A DNA stretch of 64,000 bases from Psychrobacter arenosus (GCF_904848165.1 NZ_LR884459.1:496001-560000); one strand, 5' to 3'. Counted from the first letter of the stretch, positions 45,142 to 55,541 are shown. Notes: a model not told the origin generated them from the sequence alone. Translations and numbers: made by a program.

Positions 45142-45864
45142 TTAATAAGAACAGCCGTCAAGGATCAGTTTTAATTTATCTACTGGGTTTGCCGCTGTAG
45201 TAATAGAACGACCAATGACCAGATAATCTGCCCCATTGCCAAAGGCTTCAGCAGGCGTACAAATGCGTTTTTGATCGTCTTGGCTGTCCTCTAACAAGCG
45301 AATACCGGGTGTGACCAATTTAAAGTCTGCACCGCAAGCGGCTTTTAACGCAATGGCTTCTTGTGCTGAGCACACCACACCATCTAAACCAGCTTGATGC
45401 GTCAATTTAGCCAAGCGTAATACCTGTTCGTCTACGGCACTCGTCACCCCTATTTGCTGCAAGGTATCTGCGGTCATAGACGTTAATACAGTTACAGCTA
45501 TTAATAGCGTCTCATGGCCATTATCTAGCAAACGCTGTTTCGCTAAAGCCATCGCGTCCAAGCCTATACTGGCGTGTACATTCACCATCCACACCCCCAT
45601 ATCCGCGGCGGCTAATACAGCCTGTGCCGTAGTGTTAGGGATGTCATGAAACTTCAAATCTAAAAACACTTCGAAGCCACGTTGATGCAGGGCGTCGATA
45701 ATACTTGGGCCACAGCGGGTAAATAATTCTTTACCCACTTTTACTCGGCACAGGCTAGGGTCTAAAGTATCGGCCAAAGCCAAAGCTGAAGCCATATCTG
45801 GCTTGTCGATAGCGACAACGATTGGCGAAGTAATAAGGTTTTTTTGCAAAGAGGCAGTAGTCAT
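45142..45864 (-). CDS. pyrF: Orotidine 5'-phosphate decarboxylase
   Basis: Converts OMP to UMP, the last pyrimidine step. 240 residues. The TIM-barrel active-site run is [13 protein letters not shown] (about 66-78, Lys and two Asp), with [10 protein letters not shown] near residue 40 and the phosphate-binding [10 protein letters not shown] and [10 protein letters not shown] segments. ATG at 45864. In E. coli lapA-lapB-pyrF are adjacent; here lapA is 136 bases upstream and lapB is missing. Short imperfect AGAAC repeats (about 45116-45157) overlap its stop codon. Confidence 0.97.
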   Translation of the reverse strand: MTTASLQKNLITSPIVVAIDKPDMASALALADTLDPSLCRVKVGKELFTRCGPSIIDALHQRGFEVFLDLKFHDIPNTTAQAVLAAADMGVWMVNVHASIGLDAMALAKQRLLDNGHETLLIAVTVLTSMTADTLQQIGVTSAVDEQVLRLAKLTHQAGLDGVVCSAQEAIALKAACGADFKLVTPGIRLLEDSQDDQKRICTPAEAFGNGADYLVIGRSITTAANPVDKLKLILDGCSY

Positions 45865-46000
45865 AAGAAGGTATCGGCTTGCTGATTAGGAACTAATTGA
45901 AGCAGGACTGTTAACAGCCACGGCTGCAATTAATTAAATGGAAAGGCTCGTCCATATTATACGAACTCGCCTAACCAAATAGCAATAAGAGAAGCGGAGC

Positions 46001-46369
46001 TTAATACTTTTCTACCCGGCTAGGTGCTTCTACATGCGGAGACAAACCGGCCACTTCGTTGATAGTGGGCGCATTAGCTTGACGATCAATGGCGATATTG
46101 GCTTGCTTAAGCTGATCTTGCAAAGCTCTGTTTTCTTTATTTAAACGGCTAATTTCCCATTTATTTTGTAAAACACGGAATAGCAATAGCGCCAATAGCA
46201 TGCCAATGATAACGCCCAATACTAGGCAAATAATAAGCAATAATCCTAAATTCATCGCTGGAGCTTGCGAGAAGATAAGGTTGACCGCTACCTCAGTATT
46301 ATTCGCTAATACCAATCCTAGCGAATAAGCAAAGACTAAGAATAGTAATATAACTAAAATGACGCGCAT
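46001..46369 (-). CDS. lapA: LapA-type membrane protein (DUF1049)
   Basis: 122 residues from ATG 46369 with GAAGGA upstream. Two transmembrane helices (about 3-21 and 40-64) are followed by a short cytoplasmic coiled coil (WEISRLNKENRALQDQLKQA), then an unstructured tail. This is the LapA domain plan; in E. coli LapA works with LapB in the FtsH-LpxC control of lipopolysaccharide synthesis. The tetratricopeptide partner LapB is not next to it here. Position between ihfB and pyrF matches Pseudomonadales. Confidence 0.87.
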   Translation of the reverse strand: MRVILVILLFLVFAYSLGLVLANNTEVAVNLIFSQAPAMNLGLLLIICLVLGVIIGMLLALLLFRVLQNKWEISRLNKENRALQDQLKQANIAIDRQANAPTINEVAGLSPHVEAPSRVEKY

Positions 46370-46611
46370 AGAGGATTTCCTTCGATTAAAATTTTGTTCA
46401 CTTTACAGGATAATTTTTAGCTTGAATAGTCGCTAAGTGCAAATAATGACTAGATATCAAGGCTGATTCGTTAGTTACCGGCTAGCCGCTTGCTAGTTCA
46501 TAGTTATCACACTAGTAATACCACAAGGGTTAGATAGGCATTATTAACTGTCAAGCTATAACCCAAGCGCAACGTAAGAGCTAGCAGCTAATAAGCTTGT
46601 ACCCTGACATA

Positions 46612-46641
46612 AAAAACTGGCCTTAATGCTAAAGCCAGTTT
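46612..46641 (-). terminator. Terminator after ihfB
   Basis: 8-bp stem AAACTGGC/GCCAGTTT with a 12-base loop, T-run on the minus strand. About 125 bases beyond the ihfB stop, in the 395-base spacer to lapA, which holds nothing else I can name. Confidence 0.7.
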
Positions 46642-46764
46642 ATTTAAAATTCAACAACGTTATAGACGGTCAACACTTGCTGTTCCGGTATTTTGGGAGC
46701 TTATGTCGCGCTTTAAACCTATGTGGGCTGTCATCCGTTCCGTATCAAACTACCAATGCGTAGT

Positions 46765-47067
46765 TTAGATATCCGCGTTTTCATTAACAGCTTCACGCAA
46801 TGCTTTACCTGGTTTAAAGTGAGGAATAGCCTTTGCAGGCACCTCTACGCTTTCACCCGTTTTAGGGTTACGACCTATTCTGGCTTGGCGATGGTGCAGA
46901 CAAAAGCTGCCAAACCCTCTTATTTCTACCCGACCATCGTTGACTAGGGTGTCAACCATTAGCGATAAAATTTGCCTGACTGCTTCATCGACAGCAGTAT
47001 CAGTCATATTTTCGCAAGTCGCTCCCAGATTGCTTATGAAATCTGACTTGTTAATTACTTGATGCAT
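46765..47067 (-). CDS. ihfB: Integration host factor subunit beta
   Basis: DNA-bending heterodimer subunit acting in recombination, replication and transcription. 100 residues, HU/IHF fold: INKSDFISNL start, VEIRGFGSFCLHHRQARIGRNPKTGESVEVPAK arm and HFKPGKALRE end. The RGFGSF...RxARxGRNPKTGE pattern and the position downstream of rpsA identify the beta subunit. ATG at 47067, AAAGGT upstream. It is separated from rpsA by 677 bases and a terminator, so it has its own promoter. Confidence 0.95.
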   Translation of the reverse strand: MHQVINKSDFISNLGATCENMTDTAVDEAVRQILSLMVDTLVNDGRVEIRGFGSFCLHHRQARIGRNPKTGESVEVPAKAIPHFKPGKALREAVNENADI

Positions 47068-47662
47068 AATTTGTTTACCTTTTAGACAGTCATTGAAGTT
47101 AAACGAAGCTCTACTCTAAAACTTATCAACTTTCACATTGTTTAAAAGCCTACGAGTTACCTATTACATCAGATATTTATAAGATTAATTTATCTTAACA
47201 ATATCAAAGGCATCTTTTAACCGATAAAAGGTACAATCCTCGACTAATCCTAAGGTTAGTACCTTTATAAAGTTATAATAGCGTAGTTTTACTAAAAAGT
47301 GAATGGTTAATATTTCCTTACCAATAGCAAGGAGAATCGACTGTCACTCTTATTTTAATAGTAAAAATCGCTTGGTCTTCGTAAACTGCCATGTTTCTTA
47401 TATCACGATAAAATTATTTAAATGACCTAGGCTATCACTAAAATTTAGCCTAACTGAGTTTACAGTGGTTCATTGATAAATGACATGATAAATCGATAAA
47501 AGCATAATAATCAGTGATATAAAGATAATTTAAATGACCCTAAAATCATTTAGTGTCGTCTTTGGTTTTAGCGTCCCTGTAGCGTACTCGTTAAATGCTA
47601 CTTAAATACTGCTTACCTGCTAGTTGTCTTACGCTGAGCCTAGGTTTTTAGTAACAGGCAGC
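47068..47662. other. Long AT-rich spacer between rpsA and ihfB
   Basis: About 595 bases without a gene. A compound hairpin lies at about 47227-47266 (outer AAAGGTAC/GTACCTTT, inner CTAATCC/GGTTAG), in the ihfB upstream region, possibly a regulatory structure or operator for ihfB. Remainder unexplained. Confidence 0.35.
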
Positions 47663-47694
47663 AAAAAAGGGAGCGACCGAAGTCACTCCCTTTT
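47663..47694 (-). terminator. Terminator after rpsA (UUCG loop)
   Basis: 13-bp stem AAAAGGGAGTGAC/GTCGCTCCCTTTT closed by a TTCG tetraloop in the minus-strand transcript, then T-run. Confidence 0.92.
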
Positions 47695-47744
47695 GGTTTA
47701 GTGCTGCTATTAACCCTAAGGATTAATAAGCGCTAAAGTTTTAT

Positions 47745-49433
47745 TTACTGCATTTGCTCTTTGATCAAGTCACCGATAGTTTTCGGTTGTGCTTCAGTAC
47801 CAGCAGCAGCGGTAGTAGTCGTGCTACCTAGCTCTTTGATCGCTTGACGCTCTTCAGCTTCGTCTTTCGCTTTGATAGACAGGCTGATGTTACGTGATTT
47901 ACGATCAACGCTGATGATTTTCGCTTCAACATCATCGCCTTCGTTTAAGTGCTTAGTAGCATCTTCAACTTTATCGCGTTGGATTTCAGAAGCGCGTAAG
48001 TAGCCTTCAACTTCGTCAGCTAGTACGATTACCGCACCTTTAGCGTCAACTTCTTTCACTTTACCATTTACGATGCTACCACGGTCATTGTTGACTAGGT
48101 ATTCGTTGAATGGATCAGAGCTTAGCTGTTTAACACCTAGGCTGATACGGTTGGCTTCAGCATCTACAGACAATACCATAGCTTCTACAGTGTCGCCTTT
48201 GTTGTAGTTACGGATAGCGTCTTCGCCAGTTTCGTTCCAAGAGATATCAGACAGATGCACTAGACCATCAATACCGCCGTCTAAGCCGATGAAGATACCA
48301 AAGTCAGTGATTGACTTGATAGTACCTGTGATCTTATCGCCACGCTCATGGTTCTTATCGAACTCGTCCCATGGGTTAGCAAGCGTCTGTTTGATACCTA
48401 AGCTGATACGACGACGCTCTTCGTCGATATCAAGAATCATAACGTCAACTTCATCGCCCACTTGAACTACTTTAGATGGGTGGATGTTTTTGTTCGTGTG
48501 ATCCATTTCTGATACGTGAACTAGACCTTCGATACCTTCAGCGATTTCAGCAAAGCAACCGTAGTCAGTCAAGTTAGTAACACGCGCTTGTACGATGCTA
48601 CCCACTGGGTAAGTACCGCCAACGTTGTCCCAAGGATCCGTACCAAGTTGCTTAAGACCTAGGCTGACGCGGTTACGCTCACGGTCAAACTTAAGAACTT
48701 TAACTTTAAGGTCTTGACCCACTTCAACTACTTCAGATGGGTGCTTAATACGGCGCCATGCCATATCAGTGATGTGCAATAGACCATCAATACCACCTAA
48801 GTCAACGAATGCGCCGTAATCAGTAAGGTTCTTAACGATACCTTCGATTTCGATGCCTTCTTCAAGCTTGTTCAACAGCTCTTCGCGCTCAGCTGAGTTT
48901 TCAGCTTCCATGACGGCACGGCGGCTAACAACTACGTTGTTGCGCTTTTGGTCAAGTTTAATAACTTTGAACTCAAGCTCTTTGCCTTCTAGGTGCGTAG
49001 TGTCACGGATAGGACGAACGTCTACCAATGAACCTGGTAAGAACGCACGGACAGAACCGATATCTACAGTGAAACCGCCTTTAACTTTGTTTGAGATAAG
49101 GCCAGTTACGACTTCGTCATTTTCAAAGATTTTTTCTAAGGCATTCCAAGTTTCAACACGTTTCGCTTTTTCACGAGATAGCAAGGTTTGACCCATGCCA
49201 TTATCGACGGCTTCAACTACCACGTCGACGTTATCGCCAACTTCTACTTCAAGCTCGCCTTCTTCGCTTAGAAATTCTTCACGTGCGACAATGCCTTCAG
49301 ATTTAAGACCGGTATCTACAGTGATCCAATCATTGTCGATAGCGACAACAGTACCTGTGATGACTGAGCCACGCTCAATATCAAGACCCTGTTCTTCTAG
49401 GCTCGCTTCAAATAGTTCAGCAAATGATTCCAT
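47745..49433 (-). CDS. rpsA: 30S ribosomal protein S1
   Basis: Binds mRNA on the 30S subunit for translation initiation. 562 residues (E. coli 557): six S1 domains in tandem, visible as repeated G-x-V-x-x-(L/I)-T-DYG-(A/C/I)-F-V/A-E/D-L blocks at intervals of about 85 residues (for example [41 protein letters not shown]). C-terminal LIKEQMQ tail. ATG at 49433. Downstream of cmk on the same strand, as in most gammaproteobacteria. Confidence 0.98.
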   Translation of the reverse strand: MESFAELFEASLEEQGLDIERGSVITGTVVAIDNDWITVDTGLKSEGIVAREEFLSEEGELEVEVGDNVDVVVEAVDNGMGQTLLSREKAKRVETWNALEKIFENDEVVTGLISNKVKGGFTVDIGSVRAFLPGSLVDVRPIRDTTHLEGKELEFKVIKLDQKRNNVVVSRRAVMEAENSAEREELLNKLEEGIEIEGIVKNLTDYGAFVDLGGIDGLLHITDMAWRRIKHPSEVVEVGQDLKVKVLKFDRERNRVSLGLKQLGTDPWDNVGGTYPVGSIVQARVTNLTDYGCFAEIAEGIEGLVHVSEMDHTNKNIHPSKVVQVGDEVDVMILDIDEERRRISLGIKQTLANPWDEFDKNHERGDKITGTIKSITDFGIFIGLDGGIDGLVHLSDISWNETGEDAIRNYNKGDTVEAMVLSVDAEANRISLGVKQLSSDPFNEYLVNNDRGSIVNGKVKEVDAKGAVIVLADEVEGYLRASEIQRDKVEDATKHLNEGDDVEAKIISVDRKSRNISLSIKAKDEAEERQAIKELGSTTTTAAAGTEAQPKTIGDLIKEQMQ

Positions 49434-49543
49434 TATGTCTACCTTTGTATAGCCGTAGCCTGTCCAGCACAGTACGGATCAAATTAATGCCATCAGCAGA
49501 AATACGCTGGTTTTCACTCCGTCGATGACATGTTTAAAATTAG

Positions 49544-49602
49544 GGTGTTGCTAATAACTTGCTATTAATAAAGGTGTTACTAATACAGGTGTTGCTAATC
49601 AA
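49544..49602. repeat. 15-bp repeats between cmk and rpsA
   Basis: GGTGTTGCTAATAAC-type units at 49544, 49573 and 49588, with a 14-base degenerate unit between the first two. The array ends 17 bases from the cmk stop codon. Confidence 0.6.
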
Positions 49603-49618
49603 TGGGCTATCTGTACGA

Positions 49619-50350
49619 CTAAAAGCAAATACCTTGTGCTTGGCAATGCGCCTTAATAGCGTGGTATACCTGCTCTGCCGTTAATGCTGAGCTGTCTAAC
49701 ACTAGCGCATCTTCCGCGGGCTTAGAGGGAGATGCTGAGCGGGTCTCATCACGTATATCACGCTCTTGAATAGTCGCTAAAATCGCTGCATAATCAGCGG
49801 CTTCCCCAGCTTGTTCTAACTGAGCCACCCGTCTTTGTGCCCGCGATTCGCCGCTAGCGGTCAGATACACTTTGGCATCTGCGTCTGGAAAAACTACCGT
49901 GCCCATATCACGACCATCCGCGATAACCCCAGATTGTTCTGCCATTTGCTGTTGCAAATACAGCAACGCTTGGCGAACCTTAGGGAAAACGGCGACTTTC
50001 GATGCATATCCGCCTACCGTTTCGTTGCGAATATCTCTACCTATCAGCGCACCATCAATTAAGATGTCTACATTGCCTGTGGCCTCATTCGGCTCAAAGT
50101 TAATGCTAAGCTGTTCTGTTAAAGTCGCAATAGCGTCTTCATCCAACTTATCTGTCGCTAGTAGACCGGCTTCAAAAGCTTTAAGACCTACTATGCGGTA
50201 TAGAGCACCTGAGTCTAACAATTGATAGTCTAATTCTTTCGCTAGTCGCCAAGCTACTGTGCCCTTACCGGCGCCGCTAGGACCATCAATAGTAATTACT
50301 GGATAGCGCGGTGGCGTAAGCTGAGCCTTAGAGGCGGTATCTAACGTCAT
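49619..50350 (-). CDS. cmk: Cytidylate kinase
   Basis: Phosphorylates CMP and dCMP. 243 residues. P-loop GPSGAGKGTVA (about 24-34), then LDSGALYRIVG, IDGALIGRDIRNETVG, VIADGRDMGTVVFPDA and an ERDIRDETRSASP lid. All CMP-binding residues of the family are seen. ATG at 50350. First gene of the cmk-rpsA pair; the 303 bases upstream hold no gene. Confidence 0.97.
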   Translation of the reverse strand: MTLDTASKAQLTPPRYPVITIDGPSGAGKGTVAWRLAKELDYQLLDSGALYRIVGLKAFEAGLLATDKLDEDAIATLTEQLSINFEPNEATGNVDILIDGALIGRDIRNETVGGYASKVAVFPKVRQALLYLQQQMAEQSGVIADGRDMGTVVFPDADAKVYLTASGESRAQRRVAQLEQAGEAADYAAILATIQERDIRDETRSASPSKPAEDALVLDSSALTAEQVYHAIKAHCQAQGICF

Positions 50351-50653
50351 AATCTACTTACTTAATCGTGGCTTATTATTTATTATCAAAACTAATTGTC
50401 TGTTAGCGAATTAATCTTATAGGGTCAAAAGCTAACTTATAACTGTAGATATCATCGATATTTAAAATCAAATCTAAAACCAAAATAGAAAACGATATCA
50501 AAGCTAAATAGGGCAATATTATAGCAAAAATACTCTAGGTTCTCTAGTCATGATTACAATTATTTGTAAGCATTATTCCGCTAGCTTATTGCTGCTCACT
50601 GCAGATATTTCGGGGAGTGAAACCTAAGCCAATAAGGCCCTTTTATCTGTCTT

Positions 50654-51289
50654 TTATAACGCTTTGAGTCCCTTTTTACTAGCCCGCCGGTACTTAAAAA
50701 AAGCCTTAAGCATATCGCTACTTTGCTCGGCTAATAAACCACCATGCACCTGAATTTTATGGTTATAAAAATCCTGAGTCGATAAATCAAGCTGACTGCC
50801 TAACATGCCGGCTCGCGGCTCTCTGGTGGCATATACCAAACGACTAAGACGCGCATGGATTAGCGCACCAATACACATAGTACAAGGCTCTAAAGTCACA
50901 TATAGCGTGGTTCCTAAGGGCAAACGATAATTCTCGAGCTGCTGGCAGGCGTCCCGTAAGGCGACGATTTCAGCGTGACAAGTTGGGTCGCTCTTAGTAA
51001 TCGGCTGATTGAAACCCTGCCCTATTATCTTACCTTCATGCACTAAGATAGCGCCTACAGGCACCTCTCCCAACACACTACCCTGCTGAGCTAAGGCTAA
51101 GGCTATCTGCATCCACTGCGCCTCCTCAGGTTGCCAAAACATATTAGCGGCTGGTAGCACCTTAGCAGACTCTCTACTAACCAAATTTAAAGCGCTATTA
51201 GGGGGAATCAGGCTACTTCTTAACGGCGTTAGAGCCTGTAAATTATTGCTCTTACCCACACATGAGTTGTTCATTACAATCATCGTCAT
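50654..51289 (-). CDS. tadA: tRNA(adenine34) deaminase TadA
   Basis: Converts A34 to inosine in tRNA(Arg). 211 residues counted from the first ATG; the deaminase domain starts near M50 (MFWQPEEAQWM), so either there is a 49-residue extension or translation begins at M50. Neither start has a good ribosome binding site. Zinc/catalytic motif CHAEI (H105, E107) and TLEPCTMC (C136, C139) are intact; note Cys before His instead of the more usual Ala or His. N-terminal NxPITKSDP segment binds the anticodon loop. Stands between cmk and ung on the same strand. Confidence 0.92.
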   Translation of the reverse strand: MTMIVMNNSCVGKSNNLQALTPLRSSLIPPNSALNLVSRESAKVLPAANMFWQPEEAQWMQIALALAQQGSVLGEVPVGAILVHEGKIIGQGFNQPITKSDPTCHAEIVALRDACQQLENYRLPLGTTLYVTLEPCTMCIGALIHARLSRLVYATREPRAGMLGSQLDLSTQDFYNHKIQVHGGLLAEQSSDMLKAFFKYRRASKKGLKAL

Positions 51290-51341
51290 AATTATTAAAA
51301 TGGTTTGATAAGGCTTAGCTTAGTTTACCGGCCAATAAACG

Positions 51342-52085
51342 TTATTGCGGCAACTGCCAATCGATAGGCGCTTTACCATACTGCTCAAGGTAATCATTGG
51401 CTTTGGAAAAAGGCTTACTGCCAAAAAAACCACCGCGGTTAGCCGCTAGGGGGGACGGATGCACCGCCGTTAATATGAGATGACGGTTGGTATCGATAAA
51501 CTTACCCTTACTCTTCGCCTTGCTGCCCCAAAGGATAAACACAGTGTGGTTGGTCTGCTCATTGATAACATCAATCACCGCATCGGTAAACTGCTCCCAA
51601 CCTTTGCTCTGATGGCTATTCGCCTCACCGGCTTCCACCGATAAAGAGGAGTTCAATAGCAAGACGCCCTGCTGCGCCCAATGGGTCAAATCCCCATGTG
51701 CTGAATATTGCGTGCCAATATCGGTCGCCATCTCTTTTAATAGATTATTTAAAGAAGGCGGCTTAAGGATGGTCTTAGGCACGGAAAACGACAGCCCCAT
51801 TGCTTGCCCTGGCCCATGGTAAGGGTCTTGCCCTAAGATAACGACTTTTACTTTAGACAGTGGCGTTAAATCAAAGGCATTAAACATTAAGGGTGCTGGC
51901 GGATAAATGGTCTTGCCCGCTTGGTATTCTTGTTTTAAGAACGCGCGAATATTGTCCATATTATCGCTGGTTAACTCATCGGCTAATGCAGCTTTCCAGT
52001 CTTCAGGCATACGAACTTTGGCTAAAATAGCCTCTTTTTCAGCCGCTGTTTTCTGTGAAGTCGCGGCCTCATCGAATAATTCCAT
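51342..52085 (-). CDS. ung: Uracil-DNA glycosylase
   Basis: Removes uracil from DNA in base excision repair. 247 residues, family 1 UDG. Water-activating GQDPYHG (85-91), uracil-binding LLLNSSLSVE, and the DNA-intercalating HPSPLAANRGGFFG loop are all present. ATG at 52085 follows GAGGAT. The gene is 52 bases upstream of tadA and follows the clpA terminator. Confidence 0.98.
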   Translation of the reverse strand: MELFDEAATSQKTAAEKEAILAKVRMPEDWKAALADELTSDNMDNIRAFLKQEYQAGKTIYPPAPLMFNAFDLTPLSKVKVVILGQDPYHGPGQAMGLSFSVPKTILKPPSLNNLLKEMATDIGTQYSAHGDLTHWAQQGVLLLNSSLSVEAGEANSHQSKGWEQFTDAVIDVINEQTNHTVFILWGSKAKSKGKFIDTNRHLILTAVHPSPLAANRGGFFGSKPFSKANDYLEQYGKAPIDWQLPQ

Positions 52086-52209
52086 CGTCTATCCTCATTA
52101 TTTTTTATGATTAATTAATTAGTAAACAAAAAACAAAGCGCTAAAATGCAAACAACAAAGTATAAGCCACTCAGCGATGCAAAAAATGGCGTTAAATAAA
52201 GAGTATGCC

Positions 52210-52237
52210 AAAAAAACGGCTACCGAAGTAACCGTTT
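52210..52237 (-). terminator. Terminator after clpA (UUCG loop)
   Basis: 10-bp stem AAACGGTTAC/GTAGCCGTTT with TTCG loop in the minus-strand transcript and T-run; 27 bases after the clpA stop. Confidence 0.9.
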
Positions 52238-52263
52238 CTGGTAAATGCTACTCTCGCTATTGA

Positions 52264-54876
52264 TTAACTGTGTAACGATTCAGAATAGTCGCCATTACGT
52301 GAGCCATGCGTCTCTACTACGGTCAGTAAGATCTCACGGTTTTTCACCGCGCTCTTATCCCAAGCCTTACTGTCCTCATTAGCCGAGGTTTTATCTAGCT
52401 CTATGGCTGGCGACGCTTCTTCAGAAGCGTCCTCTTTGGTCGTCAGCGTGACATGAACTGTACCGCCGTCTACCAAATCACCAAATAGAATCATACTCGC
52501 CAAAGGTTTTTTGATTTCATCTTGGATGAGACGCTGCATAGGCCGCGCACCCATCAGACGGTCATAGCCTTTAGCGGCTAGATAGTCGCGCACTTCGTCA
52601 TCAATCTCTAGCATGACTTGTTTGTCATCTAACTGCGCCTGTAGCTCTACTAAGAACTTATCGACTACAGAGACCACTACCGAAGGATCTAGTGGGTTAA
52701 ACTGAATAATAGCATCCAGACGGTTGCGGAATTCAGGCGTAAACACGCGATTCAATGAGTCAGTATTGTCTCTACTGTGGTCCTGATGGGTAAAGCCCAT
52801 GGACGCTCGGCTCATACTATCGGCACCGACGTTGGTCGTCATGATAAGAATGACTTGTTTAAAGCTGGAAGTTCGACCATTGTTATCCGTCAAGCTACCA
52901 TGATCCATAACCTGTAAGAGCAAGTTAAAGACATCAGGATGCGCTTTCTCAATCTCATCCAGCAATAGCACACAATGCGGGAATTGGTTAATCTTTTCAG
53001 TCAATAGACCGCCCTGATCAAAACCAACGTAGCCCGGTGGTGCTCCAATGAGTCGAGAAGCGGTATGCGCTTCCATATACTCAGACATATCGAAGCGTAC
53101 TAACTCGACCCCGAGTAAGCTGGCCAACTGACGCGAAACTTCCGTTTTACCTACCCCGGTAGGCCCAGCAAACATAAAGGAGCCGATAGGTTTATCCGGT
53201 GACTTTAAGCCCGCTCGTGACAGTTTGATAGCATCGGCTAAAGTACTGATAGCTTCATCCTGACCAAAGACCAGACGTTTGAGATCACGGTCTAGATGCT
53301 GCAGCAACGACTTATCATCGTTTGAAACAGACTTGGGCGGAATACGAGCTAACTTCGCGATAATCGCTTCAATATCTTCGACGTCAATCACGGTAGCAGG
53401 AGCTTGACCTTTTGACTCTTTTGCAGACTCCGGACGCTTGATAGACTTATACCCTTCCGCTGTGCTCGTAGAAGCTTGATGCATAGCAGCCTCGGCTTCT
53501 TCCGTCACTAGCTCATCCACTTCTGACTCTGAAAGCTCATCAAAGTCATAAGAGGAGCCTGAATCAGTATTGCTGTCTTCTTCTAATTCTAGCGTGGCCA
53601 ACAATTCTTCTTCAGCGTCCACATCTTGCGGATCAGGGGTAATGCCTAAACGCTTGTAAGCACCCGCTTCATCGATGACGTCAATGGCCTTATCCGGTAA
53701 GAAACGCTCATGGATATGTTTCGCTGATAATTGCACCGCTGTGACTAAAGCAGCATCGGTATAGGCGACATTATGGAACTCTTCATAACGAGGTTTCAGG
53801 CCGCGTAGGATATCGATACTGTCTTCGATGCTGGGTTCTTTAACATCGATTTTTTGGAAACGGCGTGCTAAAGCATGGTCTTTTTCAAACACTTGGCGGT
53901 ATTCGCTAAAGGTAGTCGAACCAATACAACGCAGCTCGCCGTTCGCCAATGCTGGCTTAATCAAGTTAGACACATCCATATTGCTGCTCATAGACGAGCC
54001 TGCGCCAATAATCATATGGATTTCATCGATGAATAAGATAGCATTAGGCTTTTTCTTTAAAGCATCTAACAAACCTTTCATGCGTTTTTCAAAGTCACCC
54101 CTGTATTTGGTACCAGCAATCAATGAGCCAATATCTAGGCTATAGATCACACAACCATTCAATGGCTTCGGTGCTTTGTTATTAATAATCAACCAAGCTA
54201 AACCTTCAGCGATAGAGGTTTTACCCACACCAGGGTCACCCACCAATAGCGGGTTGTTCTTACGGCGACGGCATAAGACCTGCGCCGTACGTTCAATTTC
54301 GCTGGCGCGTCCAATAAGGGGATCAGTCTTCCCTTCAGCAGCGCGTTTATTTAGGTTGGTAGCAAATTCAACCAACGGGTCTTTGCTGGTCTTTTCAGAA
54401 CGGCTGTCAACCGAGGCTGAAGATTTAGCGCCGCCCTCTTCGCCTTTATCCTGACCATGCGATAAGTATTGCGTGAGCTCTAGACGGCTGACGCCTTGCT
54501 TTTTCAGCAAGTATACGGCGTAGGTATCGTGCTCAGAGAACATCGACACCAAGATGTCTGAGCCTTCTACCAAACGACCGCCACCGATAGACTGCACATG
54601 AAAAATAGCGCGCTGTAAGATGCGGTCAAAGCTTTGGGTAGGCTGTGGCGACTGCTCAACGTCTTCATCTAACGTTGGCGTGTGCTTATCGATATAAGCT
54701 TCAAGTTCTGAGCGTAAGGTAGCAATCTCGCCCCCACAAGCTTTGAGCGTAGTCGCCGCATGGTTGTTCTCAAGTAGGGCCAATAACAAGTGCTCTACCG
54801 TGAGGTACTCATGAGACTTTTGACGCGCCAAGGTCATTGCTAGGCGTAAAGAAACTTCTAAATGACGACTTAACAT
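52264..54876 (-). CDS. clpA: ATP-dependent Clp protease ATP-binding subunit ClpA, with acidic insertion
   Basis: AAA+ unfoldase that feeds ClpP and takes N-degron substrates from ClpS. 870 residues, against about 758 in E. coli. N-domain (1-145), a charged linker, AAA1 with GDPGVGKT (about 216-223), AAA2 with GPTGVGKTE (about 570) and the ClpP-binding region. Two extras: an acidic, serine-rich insertion of about 75 residues between the AAA modules (about 425-500) and a C-terminal tail of about 50. ATG at 54876 after AGGAT. clpS lies 673 bases upstream; clpP is not in the window. Confidence 0.95.
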   Translation of the reverse strand: MLSRHLEVSLRLAMTLARQKSHEYLTVEHLLLALLENNHAATTLKACGGEIATLRSELEAYIDKHTPTLDEDVEQSPQPTQSFDRILQRAIFHVQSIGGGRLVEGSDILVSMFSEHDTYAVYLLKKQGVSRLELTQYLSHGQDKGEEGGAKSSASVDSRSEKTSKDPLVEFATNLNKRAAEGKTDPLIGRASEIERTAQVLCRRRKNNPLLVGDPGVGKTSIAEGLAWLIINNKAPKPLNGCVIYSLDIGSLIAGTKYRGDFEKRMKGLLDALKKKPNAILFIDEIHMIIGAGSSMSSNMDVSNLIKPALANGELRCIGSTTFSEYRQVFEKDHALARRFQKIDVKEPSIEDSIDILRGLKPRYEEFHNVAYTDAALVTAVQLSAKHIHERFLPDKAIDVIDEAGAYKRLGITPDPQDVDAEEELLATLELEEDSNTDSGSSYDFDELSESEVDELVTEEAEAAMHQASTSTAEGYKSIKRPESAKESKGQAPATVIDVEDIEAIIAKLARIPPKSVSNDDKSLLQHLDRDLKRLVFGQDEAISTLADAIKLSRAGLKSPDKPIGSFMFAGPTGVGKTEVSRQLASLLGVELVRFDMSEYMEAHTASRLIGAPPGYVGFDQGGLLTEKINQFPHCVLLLDEIEKAHPDVFNLLLQVMDHGSLTDNNGRTSSFKQVILIMTTNVGADSMSRASMGFTHQDHSRDNTDSLNRVFTPEFRNRLDAIIQFNPLDPSVVVSVVDKFLVELQAQLDDKQVMLEIDDEVRDYLAAKGYDRLMGARPMQRLIQDEIKKPLASMILFGDLVDGGTVHVTLTTKEDASEEASPAIELDKTSANEDSKAWDKSAVKNREILLTVVETHGSRNGDYSESLHS

Positions 54877-55453
54877 ATATGTATCCTACGGTTTGATCTG
54901 GTCGCGGCTATTATTACTATAGCCTAATCGGTTTTTGTGTACCATGACAATTGTATGACGCAGGCAGGCTTAGCTTTCCCTAACAGTGCCGATGCCAAAC
55001 GCGCTCAATAACAGCTAACGGGGTTAAAGACTAAACGACCTTAAATAAAGCCGAGTGCACAACTCAGCTTAACGGATTTTGCGGTAAATATGAAACACCA
55101 AACTAAATATTTAGTTGTGTAATTGTGGTTAAACCATAAATGATAGTGACGGGCAGTCGCCAACTAAGCTTAATCTGCTCTGCAACTATAGTCTTTAAAT
55201 AAGGTTTAGAGAGGATAAAATCAAGAGAGGCTGAGGAAACACTACAAACAAACTTTTTTGGGTAAGAATGGGCTTTAGCCTGCCATTATTTGGCTTACTT
55301 CAATATATGAGGGAGACCCTCTAAAAAAGCAAGAGCCAAGCAATAGCTATAAACACGCTAAGGTATAAACCTCATAATAAAGGGATGAAAAATCTAATAA
55401 AAATACAAGAAATACGTAAGAAACTAGCTATGACACTAAATTAAATATGAAAT
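54877..55453. other. clpS-clpA spacer
   Basis: About 580 AT-rich bases with no gene. In E. coli clpS and clpA are only about 30 bases apart; here a terminator follows clpS and clpA must have its own promoter. No further structure was recognised. Confidence 0.4.
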
Positions 55454-55496
55454 AAAAATAGCCCCGAGAGACGGTGGCATCTCTAACGGAGCTATT
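55454..55496 (-). terminator. Terminator after clpS
   Basis: Long imperfect stem (AATAGC..CCG..AGAGA with TCTCT..CGG..GCTATT; 55457-55471, 55480-55496), followed on the minus strand by TTTTTATTT. Confidence 0.7.
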
Positions 55497-55541
55497 AAAA
55501 TTTAACGAAGCTATTAGAATTTAATGAGGCTATTGTAGCGC
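55485..55541. repeat. 19-bp tandem repeat, three copies, after clpS
   Basis: Units at 55485, 55504 and 55523 (consensus AAYGRAGCTATTARAATTT). The first overlaps the terminator arm; the last ends 9 bases from the clpS stop. Confidence 0.7.
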
